A DNA stretch of 18,602 bases, taken from contig CALFYL010000268.1 in NCBI GenBank assembly GCA_937952135.1, positions 1 through 18,602 of the forward strand, in the 5' to 3' direction. Made by a program: the position numbers and the translations under genes. The notes below the pieces were generated by a model. That model was not told the origin of the DNA, did no database searches, and saw only the letters and a program-made list of their open reading frames with translations. Positions 8,901 through 14,791 of this stretch are shown here, in pieces. Numbering within the stretch: the stretch's first letter is position 1; each line of letters starts with the position of its first letter. This stretch comes from an uncultured Planctomycetia bacterium (GTDB lineage Bacteria > Planctomycetota > UBA1135 > GCA-002686595).

Positions 8901-9049
8901 TCGAGGGCACCACCGGCGGGCCGTTCGCACCGTTCTGGAGCCATCCGCTCGTTCGATCGACGGCCCTCTCGGCGTTGACCTACGTCTCCACGGTGATGGC
9001 CGAACCGCGAGTCGTCGGTCTGCTCGAAGTCGGTCCGTGGGCCAAGTGA
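5942..9049 (+). CDS. Receptor-like membrane protein: type I periplasmic-binding ectodomain plus seven C-terminal helices (paralogue B)
   Basis: 1035 residues with the same architecture as the gene before it, 120 bases downstream. There is an N-terminal helix (about 15-32), then an ectodomain with VAVVAEQDSAYGR (371-383), FDAVGIF and TIDLDARFLHP (502-512), then a Pro/Ala/Gly/Ser-rich linker. Helices are predicted near 628-648, 662-682, 706-724, 789-805, 829-848, 900-916 and 928-946. Positions shared with paralogue A include EQDS.YG, MIL.ALRP.FPG, LDAR.LHP, TRNL.VASH, EGVS.W..IALR, an intramembrane Glu (E844 here), DAW.WP after helix 6, and a C-terminal GG.F.P...HP..R motif. The linker and much of the N-terminal half differ, so the duplication is old. 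No clear Shine-Dalgarno precedes the ATG. It probably acts with paralogue A, as a heteromer or as a receptor of different specificity. Function is unknown. Confidence 0.83.
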   Translation: MNSKDLEDGGVPRLLPPWVFLLVAVGFAGWFARSSYVSPRPVAERSEWDEHHDAGTLEALVTEDPLRAVHRARESARAAPVVRNRSRRLVEEAAKKRRAAELQRFRDALSPLDGRPTLLLPVWQPGGDWPEECERRVRARHAVVTALSVAGYELEALRAVGTAEFEFEPGSAGKTTCAVAYDRFRATPPERPADSVKYGRVVVVWLDENALRPHPYQRVARLVEALRGSEKLDKERLQVIHVGPSSSGSLLELCDELETSEAAVEDFHLHSPFATASEAIQRAKRLATELQGFHFSAQIGDDDLIAQLLVGELFQRLPNLLVGVRPPVATRSGERESWLVNCADWLRHLTLKPFRGIVVPAEFDPEPLARVAVVAEQDSAYGRQWKRRLRNAVDELSKSGHFGISHAQAAGKQEQVKRPRQFPISFEFVPYIGVIDGAGADAVARPSAYPEGPGQLDYLQRLEVDLADERFDAVGIFGTDVYDALMILQALRPRFPGVLFFTIDLDARFLHPAHIAYTRNLIVASHLGIDEVHGPAQFRDVYEHSLFRTVSSIALEPKSSLCGCSAEPKLFEIGRTAAVPLNTPWLAAPAPPSVEAQPSGELAASGGGVGAAGTANSRSRAAPSRTTLGALAIGVSALWAGLVAYALLTKTGRNAFKRSSRWLTAGAIVLPILAVWSGHWLWTDYQAAASYAVMEPLSLAEGVSGWTAIALRLGAFVFCVAACFRIRSRLVALFESVRTDHAVAKATPQPKRPGLPLSWLFDRRDGTVLLDDLWRSFGVYARDGSGLLLRTFIAALVFAAAFWALSPLDASVAPLRGAVAHSLEAASRWLAHLGFAAVVYVTLESSCVANRLVVCIGDAWCVRLSRSTKNAAMPNMGPPPSSSHLLPRLRIAAEILRVVDGFVIYPTIAVCIFIVGRSSLLDAWTWPTTHVVGLAYAFLLVLLCVWRSRGAAAHARAEALSHVRRQRFRNVWRPKLEKLYSELLREIEGTTGGPFAPFWSHPLVRSTALSALTYVSTVMAEPRVVGLLEVGPWAK

Positions 9050-9111
9050 CCGCGCCGCCGCGGCGGCGGCGGAGCATGTGCCGGCGCGCTTGGAGGGGTG
9101 GGCGCCGCCGG

Positions 9112-9117
9112 TAGACT
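9112..9117 (+). promoter_or_regulatory. TAGACT box before the GT-C/SDR/methyltransferase operon
   Basis: TAGACT followed by CCGCGGA lies in the 75-base gap after paralogue B and 7 bases before the GTG at 9125. That spacing fits a leaderless transcript starting at or near that codon. The hexamer matches those at 633-638 (minus) and 13597-13602. No -35 hexamer was recognised. If real, it makes the operon from 9125 independent of the receptor genes. Confidence 0.35.
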
Positions 9118-9124
9118 CCGCGGA

Positions 9125-11314
9125 GTGGAAGAGTCCGTGATCCGGGGCGCGTGGCTGGCGCCGAGTCTGTTCGCCGCCTTCGTGCTCTTCGCGATCGCGG
9201 CGTACAAGAACGAGCTGCGGGCGTCCGCCGGGATCGTGCTCGTCTTCGGCTTCGTCGCGCTGGTCCTGGCGGCCGTCGAGGCCGGGCCCAAGGTCGGCTA
9301 CCACCACCTTCGCGTGGCGAGCCCGCTGGGGGAGTTCGGGCGCCCCAGCGGCTTCTTGTTCGGCGTCGCGATCGCCTTCACGGTGTGGAAGCCGTTCGAG
9401 TTCGCGTCGCTGCTGCGTCGCGCGCTGACGAGTTGGCGCACCTGGGTGTTCGTGCTGCTGACGCTCGTCGCCGCCGCAAAGATCTCGCGGCCGGCGACCG
9501 AGAGCGCGGCGGAGTTCGCAGTAGCGGCGACGGTGCAGCTCGTGCTGCTGCTCGTCGTCGCGCGCACCGCGTTCGAGCTCTCCGACAAGTCCTTGGCGGG
9601 CATCGATGCGCGTTGGCAGCGGCTTTTCGGCCCCGAAGCCGGTGCGGACGCGAGCGCAGCGGCCGAGCCGGGCGGCGCCGATCGATTCGCGTGGACCCTC
9701 GCGCTGGCGAGCACGCTGGCCGCGGCCCTGCTCAATGTCTTCGTCTACGAGCGAGCGCCGCACGTGCCCGACGAAGTGGTGTACCTCTTCCACGCGCACT
9801 ACCTCGCGGCGGGGGAGCTGTGGCTCGCGCCGCCGCCGGTTCCCGCGGCCTTCGACCTCGACTTGATGCTGCTCGACGCCGGCAAGTGGTACTGCCCCGT
9901 GCCGCTCGGCTGGCCGCTCGTGCTCGCCGTCGGCGCCTTCCTGGGTGCGCCGTGGCTCGTCAATCCGCTGCTCGGCGGCGCGACCGTGCTCGTCGTCTAC
10001 GCGCTGCTCCGCGAGCTGACCTCGCGCCGCTCCGCGCGCATCGGCATCGCACTGCTCGCGTGCTCGCCGTGGTTCGTGTTCTTGAACATGAGCTACATGA
10101 CGCACCCCCTGACGCTGCTCGCCGCGAGCGCGGCGGCCCTCGGCGTCGCGCGTTCGCGCCGGACCGGGAGCGTGCTCGCGTGCCTCGGCGCCGGCCTCGC
10201 GCTGGGCGTCGTCACGCTCGTGCGGCCCTTCGACGGCGCGCTCGTCGCCGTGCTGCTCGGGCTCTGGTCGATCGGATTCGGCGGCGCGCGCCTGCGCATC
10301 CCGGCGATCGCCGCGCTCGTCGTCGCGACGGCGGTCAGCGCGCTCGCGACGCTTCCCTACAACCGCGCGCTCACCGGCGACGCGGCGCGCTTCCCGATCC
10401 AACGCTACGTCGATGTCGTCTACGGCCCGGGCAAGAACGACATGGGCTTCGGACCCGACAAGGGCCTCGGATGGGGCGGGCTCGATCCGTGGCCGGGCCA
10501 CTCGCTCGGCGAGGCGCTCGTCACCGCGCAGTTCAATCTGTTCAGCGTCGGCGCCGAGCTCTTCGGCTGGTGCATCGGATCGCTCGCGCTCGCATGGGTG
10601 TGGCTCCTGCGCGCGAAGTGGCGGGCAACCGACCGCGCGATGGCCGTGTTCGCCGTCGCCGTCGTCGCGGGGAGCTTGCTGTACTGGTTCAACGGCGGCC
10701 CGGACTTCGGCGCGCGCTACTGGCACCTGCTCTTGGTTCCGATGCTGTGGGCGACGCTGCGCGGCTTGCGCGAGCTCGAGACGCGCCTCGACCGCCCCGC
10801 GCGCGTTCGCTTCTGCGTGGCGCTCGTGACGCTCGTCGCGCTCACGACCTGGATCCCTTGGCGCGCGCTCGACAAGTACTGGGGCTATCGCGGCATGCGC
10901 GGAACCTCGCGCGACGTCGTCGCGGCGGCGAACCTCGGGCGCGAGCTCGTGCTCGTGCAGGGTGAGCGCCATCCCGACTACGCCGCGCTCGCGTGGCTCA
11001 ATCCGACGAGTTGGGACGCGGACGCGCCGGTGTACGCCTGGGCGCGCGATCCGAAGACGGCGGCGGAGCTCTTGAAGGCCTTCCCATCGCGCGCGGTGCG
11101 CGTCGCGCGGCCGAACTGGAGCGGCGACACGCAGTCCAAGGAGCGCGTGCGCGCCGGCCTCGAGCTCAGCGCCGCGCTCACGGCGCGCGAGGCGTGGCTC
11201 GAGCTCGCGCGCGGCGATGCGAGCGCGGAATGGGCCGCAAATCGGCCGGAATTCGCAGAAAACGGAGCGCTCCAGGCGCTCGAGCCGTCCGGAGCGCGAG
11301 GGGACGGGCGGTGA
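9125..11314 (+). CDS. GT-C fold membrane glycosyltransferase with extended N-terminal membrane region
   Basis: About 729 residues from the GTG at 9125. GTG codons at 9098 and 9137 are in frame and cannot be excluded. 9125 was chosen because a TAGACT box ends 7 bases before it, while 9098 lies upstream of that box and its GGAGG is too close. The signature of lipid-linked-sugar glycosyltransferases is PHVPDEVVYLFHAHYLA, with D216-E217 after a membrane helix. This is the acidic pair expected in the first periplasmic loop, and WYCPVPLGWPL follows. More than ten helices are predicted, and a soluble C-terminal tail of about 120 residues contains SWDADAPVYAW. Unusually, around five helices (about residues 8-160) precede the catalytic loop. 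The stop overlaps the next start by four bases (GTGA), indicating translational coupling to the SDR gene. Sugar and acceptor are unknown. Confidence 0.75.
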   Translation: MEESVIRGAWLAPSLFAAFVLFAIAAYKNELRASAGIVLVFGFVALVLAAVEAGPKVGYHHLRVASPLGEFGRPSGFLFGVAIAFTVWKPFEFASLLRRALTSWRTWVFVLLTLVAAAKISRPATESAAEFAVAATVQLVLLLVVARTAFELSDKSLAGIDARWQRLFGPEAGADASAAAEPGGADRFAWTLALASTLAAALLNVFVYERAPHVPDEVVYLFHAHYLAAGELWLAPPPVPAAFDLDLMLLDAGKWYCPVPLGWPLVLAVGAFLGAPWLVNPLLGGATVLVVYALLRELTSRRSARIGIALLACSPWFVFLNMSYMTHPLTLLAASAAALGVARSRRTGSVLACLGAGLALGVVTLVRPFDGALVAVLLGLWSIGFGGARLRIPAIAALVVATAVSALATLPYNRALTGDAARFPIQRYVDVVYGPGKNDMGFGPDKGLGWGGLDPWPGHSLGEALVTAQFNLFSVGAELFGWCIGSLALAWVWLLRAKWRATDRAMAVFAVAVVAGSLLYWFNGGPDFGARYWHLLLVPMLWATLRGLRELETRLDRPARVRFCVALVTLVALTTWIPWRALDKYWGYRGMRGTSRDVVAAANLGRELVLVQGERHPDYAALAWLNPTSWDADAPVYAWARDPKTAAELLKAFPSRAVRVARPNWSGDTQSKERVRAGLELSAALTAREAWLELARGDASAEWAANRPEFAENGALQALEPSGARGDGR

Positions 11315-12279
11315 CCAAGCTCGACGTGTACCGCGATCGGCGCGTGCTCGTGCTCGGCGGCGGCGGGTTCATCGGCCAGTGGGTCGCGGCGAAGTTGCAC
11401 GCCTGCGGCGCCGACGTCGCGGTCGGAGCGCGCGACGCGCTCGCGGCGACGAAGATCCTGCGCCAGCACGGCGTAGTCTGCGACGTGCGCTCCGCCGATC
11501 TGGCGCGCCCCGGCGAAGCGACGCGCCTGATCCAGGTGTTTCGGCCGCAGATCGTGTTCAACCTCGCGGGCTACGGCGTCGACCGCGGCGAACGCGACGA
11601 CGAGCTCGCGCTGCGGCTCAACACGGAGCTCGTCGCAGAACTCGCGCGCGCGGTCGAGAGCGACGCGTTGTGGCCGGGGCAAGCGCTCGTGCACGCGGGC
11701 AGCGCGCTCGAGTTCGGCGAGACGCAAGGCGACCTCGCCGATCCCTGGCGTTGCGCGCCGACGACGGGCTATGGACGAACGAAACTCGCCGGCAGCGAGC
11801 GCCTGCGCGACATCTCGCGCGAGCGCGGTCTGCGCGCGGTCGCGGCGCGGCTGTTCACGGTCTTCGGCCCCGGCGAGCACGCCGGCCGGCTCCTGCCGTC
11901 GCTGCTCGAAGCGGCGAAGACTTCGGGGCCGCTGCCGTTGACCGCGGGCGTGCAGCAGCGCGATTTCACCTACGTCGAGGACGTGGCCGAAGGGCTGCTG
12001 CGACTGGGCGCCGTGACCGATCCGATCGCGCCGCGCGCGCTCAATCTCGCCACCGGCCGGCTCGCGAGCGTGCGCGAATTCGTCGAGATCGCGGCGCACC
12101 TCGCCGGTGTCGCGCGTTCGCGGCTCGAGTTCGGCGCGCTGCCCACGCGGGCGGAAGAAATGGCGCACGGGCCGGTCTCGATCACCGAATTGGTCGCGCT
12201 GTGCGCCTGGGCGCCGCGCACGACGATCGCCGACGGCGTTCGGCGCACGCTCGCGTTCCGCCAGCGCGCGAGCCGATGA
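11311..12279 (+). CDS. NAD(P)-dependent nucleotide-sugar epimerase/reductase (extended SDR)
   Basis: 322 residues from a GTG that overlaps the preceding stop (GTGA). The Rossmann motif G16-x-x-G19-x-x-G22 (GGGGFIG) binds NAD(P). The catalytic triad candidates are S131 in HAGSALEFGE and Y154/K158 in YGRTK. RLFTVFGPGEHAGRLLP and QQRDFTYVEDVAEGLL are standard extended-SDR segments in the substrate-binding half. The length is normal for UDP-glucose 4-epimerase, dTDP- or CDP-sugar reductase and GDP-6-deoxymannose reductase relatives, and the sequence does not separate these. With the sugar C-methyltransferase overlapping downstream and a sugar-1-phosphate cytidylyltransferase at the right edge, the likely role is a late reduction or epimerisation of a CDP- or dTDP-linked deoxysugar. 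Confidence 0.9.
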   Translation: MTKLDVYRDRRVLVLGGGGFIGQWVAAKLHACGADVAVGARDALAATKILRQHGVVCDVRSADLARPGEATRLIQVFRPQIVFNLAGYGVDRGERDDELALRLNTELVAELARAVESDALWPGQALVHAGSALEFGETQGDLADPWRCAPTTGYGRTKLAGSERLRDISRERGLRAVAARLFTVFGPGEHAGRLLPSLLEAAKTSGPLPLTAGVQQRDFTYVEDVAEGLLRLGAVTDPIAPRALNLATGRLASVREFVEIAAHLAGVARSRLEFGALPTRAEEMAHGPVSITELVALCAWAPRTTIADGVRRTLAFRQRASR

Positions 12280-13541
12280 CGCTTCTCACCCTCCTCCCCC
12301 CGACGATGCACCACAAACGCACCACGTGCCGCGCCTGCGGCGCCAGCGAACTCGAGCTCTTCCTGCCGCTCGGCCAGGTCGCGCTCGCCAATTCCTTCCT
12401 TCGTTCGCCGGCGGAGTTCGCGGGCGAGCTGCGCTTCCCGCTCGACGTGCACTTCTGCCGCCGCTGCACGATGGTCCAGCTCGTCGACGTGATCGATCCC
12501 GAGGTGCTTTTTCGCAACTACCTCTACGTCACGGGCACGAGCGACACGATCGCGGCGCACAACGTCGAGTACGCCAAGACGGTGGTCGAGTTCACGCACG
12601 CCGGCGCGAAGGAGCTCGTCGTCGAGGTCGCGTCGAACGACGGCTCGTTGCTCGCGCGCTTCGCTCGGCACGGAGTCCGTACGCTCGGCGTCGAGCCGGC
12701 CACGAACATCGCCGCGAAGGCTTCCGCCGCCGGCGTGCCGACGGTCAACCGCTTCTTCGACTCCGCCTGCGCCGCCGAGCTGCTCGCCGAGCACGGCCCC
12801 GCGCGCGCGGTGATCGGCAACAACGTGCTCGCGCACGTCGACGATCCCGTCGATCTGTTGCGCGGCTTCAAAGTGCTGCTCGACGGGAGCGGACTGGCGA
12901 TCGTCGAAGTTCCCGAGCTGGCGGAGTTCGTCGAGCGCCTCGAGTACGACACCGTCTACCACGAGCACCTCTCGTACTTCTCGGTCACGAGCTTGATGCG
13001 CGTGTGCGAGGAAGCCGGGCTGCGCATCGTGCGCATCGACCGGGTTCCCGTGCACGGCGGCTCGGTGCGCATGTACGCGGCGCCCGTCGAGCGCGTGCGC
13101 GACCACGCCGAGGCGGTGCGGGCGCTATCGCGGCAGGAGACCGCGAACGGCATCGCGCGCCCCGAGCGCTTGCACCAGTTTGCGCGCGACGTGCAGGCGA
13201 ACCGCGCGGCGCTCCTCGAGTTGCTCGATGGCCTGATCGCGTCGGGCAAGACGATCGGCGGCTACGGCGCTCCGGCGAAGGGCAACACGCTGCTCAACTA
13301 CTGCGGCATCACGACGGAGCGCTTGCCGTGGACCGTCGACAAGAGCCCGCTGAAGGTCGGCCTCTACACGCCGGGCTCGCACATCCCGGTGTTGCCGGCG
13401 AGCGAGTTGCTCGCGCGGCAGCCGGATTTCTGCCTGATTCTGGCCTGGAACTTCGCCGAGGAGATCCAGCGCCAGCAGGCCGAGTACGCGCGCCGCGGCG
13501 GGCGCTTCCTCCTGCCGCTGCCGTCACCGCGAGTGGTTTGA
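12276..13541 (+). CDS. SAM-dependent sugar C-methyltransferase (TylC3/NovU/TcaB9-type)
   Basis: 421 residues from the ATG at 12276, whose ATGA overlaps the SDR stop. An in-frame ATG at 12306 would give 411 residues and also keeps all domains. Three parts are visible. There is an N-terminal zinc site with C18-x-x-C21 and C61-x-x-C64. The SAM-binding core has VEVASNDGS at 116-124. The C-terminal domain has GGYGAPAKGNTLLNYCGI (328-345), typical of this family. YHEH at 228-231 matches the active-site Tyr, Glu and His known from the 3'-C-methyltransferase TcaB9. The family methylates a carbon next to the keto group of NDP-4-keto-deoxysugars, giving branched-chain sugars. It is the last gene of a coupled three-gene run. 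The exact carbon and sugar cannot be assigned. Confidence 0.92.
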   Translation: MTLLTLLPPTMHHKRTTCRACGASELELFLPLGQVALANSFLRSPAEFAGELRFPLDVHFCRRCTMVQLVDVIDPEVLFRNYLYVTGTSDTIAAHNVEYAKTVVEFTHAGAKELVVEVASNDGSLLARFARHGVRTLGVEPATNIAAKASAAGVPTVNRFFDSACAAELLAEHGPARAVIGNNVLAHVDDPVDLLRGFKVLLDGSGLAIVEVPELAEFVERLEYDTVYHEHLSYFSVTSLMRVCEEAGLRIVRIDRVPVHGGSVRMYAAPVERVRDHAEAVRALSRQETANGIARPERLHQFARDVQANRAALLELLDGLIASGKTIGGYGAPAKGNTLLNYCGITTERLPWTVDKSPLKVGLYTPGSHIPVLPASELLARQPDFCLILAWNFAEEIQRQQAEYARRGGRFLLPLPSPRVV

Positions 13542-13596
13542 AGTCGGCGCGCGCGAGCTGAACTCCGAGGGCGCCCCCGAGCTTTCCGGGGATGCG

Positions 13597-13602
13597 TAGA
13601 CT
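13597..13602 (+). promoter_or_regulatory. TAGACT box before the secreted-protein gene
   Basis: TAGACT at 13597-13602 lies in the 115-base gap after the methyltransferase, 54 bases before the chosen GTG start at 13657. It matches the boxes at 633-638 (minus) and 9112-9117. The gap holds no gene. No matching -35 was recognised. Confidence 0.33.
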
Positions 13603-13656
13603 GGGCCGGGCCGCTCGGTGGCCTTCCCCCAAACCTTGAAATCGGAGTTCCGCACC

Positions 13657-14655
13657 GTGAAACCGAACCTTCTCTGCGCCAGTGCGCTGGTGTTCGTGGC
13701 CCTCGCCGGCCAAGCCTCTTCCCAGTGTTCGTCGCTCGCCACTTTGGTCGGGCCGAACAATGGACTCAGCGGCAATTCGCAAGTCCTGTTCGACATGCAG
13801 GTCCTCAACGCCGGCGGCGTCACGATCGACTCGATCGACACCGTGCCCAGCGCGTCAGCGGGTGTGAATTTCACCGTCGACTTCTACACCTGCGACTCGA
13901 CCTACGTCGGCAACGACCTCAACGCCGCGGTGTGGACCTTCCGCGGCACGGGTCAGGGCGTCTCGAACGGCAACACCGTCCTCGCGAGCGTCGACCTCTC
14001 CGACTTCACGCTGCCGCCGGGCTCGTACGGCGTCGCGCTCAACTCGACGGGCGGCGGCTTCCGCTACACCAACGGCACGGGCGCGAATCAGAACTATGCG
14101 AACGCCGACATCGCGCTCACCCTGGGCATGTCGCACAGCACTTGGTGGGGCGGTACGACGAACTCCCCGCGCGTCTGGAACGGGGTCATCTACTACAACT
14201 GCTCGTCCACCACGCCGTCGAATTACTGCACGGCGGGGACGAGCACGAACGGCTGCGTGCCTTCGATCGGCGCCAACGCGCAGCCTTCCGCGAGCCTCTC
14301 GTCGTCGTGCGTGATCACGACCACGAACGTCGAGGGCGCGAAGGCGGGCCTGCTCTTCTACGGCATCGACAACACGGGCTTCACGCCGGTGCCGTGGTCG
14401 CCGACGAGCACCAGCTTCTTCTGCGTGAAGGCGCCGACCCAGCGCTCGTTCCAGCAGAACTCGGGCGGAACGCCGGGCCTCTGCGACGGCCAGCTCGTGC
14501 TCGACTGGAACGTGTTCCAGAACGCCTTCCCCGGCGCGCTCGGGACGCCGTTCTCGGCGGGGGACAAGGTTTACGTGCAGGCCTGGTACCGCGACCCGCC
14601 GGCCCCGCGCACGACCAACCTGAGCGACGCGCTCGAGTTGACGATGACGCCGTAA
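13657..14655 (+). CDS. Secreted protein of unknown function
   Basis: 332 residues from the GTG at 13657, chosen over the in-frame GTG at 13618. It is preceded by GGAG 9 bases upstream, and it places a clean signal peptide (about residues 1-22, MKPNLLCASALVFVALAG then QASS) at the N-terminus. The exported protein is rich in Ser, Thr, Asn and Gly and poor in Lys. It reads as two parts: a beta-rich N-terminal region to about residue 185, and a region from YCTAGTSTNGCVPSIGANAQ (190-209) to the end. The second part contains GLLFYGI and VYVQAWYRDPP and ends in LSDALELTMTP. I associate that C-terminal pattern with secreted planctomycete proteins, but this is memory, not a search. There is no catalytic motif or lipobox. 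The stop is 2 bases before the first inverted repeat. Confidence 0.82.
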   Translation: MKPNLLCASALVFVALAGQASSQCSSLATLVGPNNGLSGNSQVLFDMQVLNAGGVTIDSIDTVPSASAGVNFTVDFYTCDSTYVGNDLNAAVWTFRGTGQGVSNGNTVLASVDLSDFTLPPGSYGVALNSTGGGFRYTNGTGANQNYANADIALTLGMSHSTWWGGTTNSPRVWNGVIYYNCSSTTPSNYCTAGTSTNGCVPSIGANAQPSASLSSSCVITTTNVEGAKAGLLFYGIDNTGFTPVPWSPTSTSFFCVKAPTQRSFQQNSGGTPGLCDGQLVLDWNVFQNAFPGALGTPFSAGDKVYVQAWYRDPPAPRTTNLSDALELTMTP

Positions 14656-14657
14656 TG

Positions 14658-14769
14658 GCGCGATGTACGGAGCCAGAGCAAATTTTCCCCGCTAACTGCG
14701 CGGTGGCCGTTCGCGAACCCCACCCTTGCCGTTAGCGGGGAAAATTTGCTCTGGCTCCGTACATCGCGC
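14658..14769. repeat. Perfect long inverted repeat, copy 1
   Basis: The left arm (14658-14696) and right arm (14731-14769) are exact reverse complements over 39 bases, separated by 34 bases. The core is AGCCAGAGCAAATTTTCCCC followed by GCTAAC. The element starts 2 bases after the stop of the secreted-protein gene and ends 22 bases before the ATG of the protease gene, so it fills the intergenic space. A related copy lies at 18260-18366. As RNA it would form a very stable hairpin and could act as a terminator or 3'-end stabiliser, although there is no trailing T-run. It could instead be a REP- or MITE-like mobile element. No target-site duplication was seen. Confidence 0.95.
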
Positions 14770-14791
14770 TCGACACAATCTGCGATTGCGC

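Noticed and set aside
9053..9068. 16-base palindrome CGCCGCCGCGGCGGCG after paralogue B, as a terminator
   Set aside because: It arises from a simple GCC/GGC run, has no room for a loop without losing pairs, and is not followed by a T-run.
6827..10972. Long open frame of 1381 codons on the minus strand
   Set aside because: Antisense shadow of paralogue B and the GT-C gene. It has low-complexity Arg/Glu/His-rich composition and no recognisable domain.
14726..14791. Upstream in-frame start of the protease gene
   Set aside because: It would translate part of the inverted repeat and bury the signal peptide. The ATG at 14792 places the signal peptide at the N-terminus.
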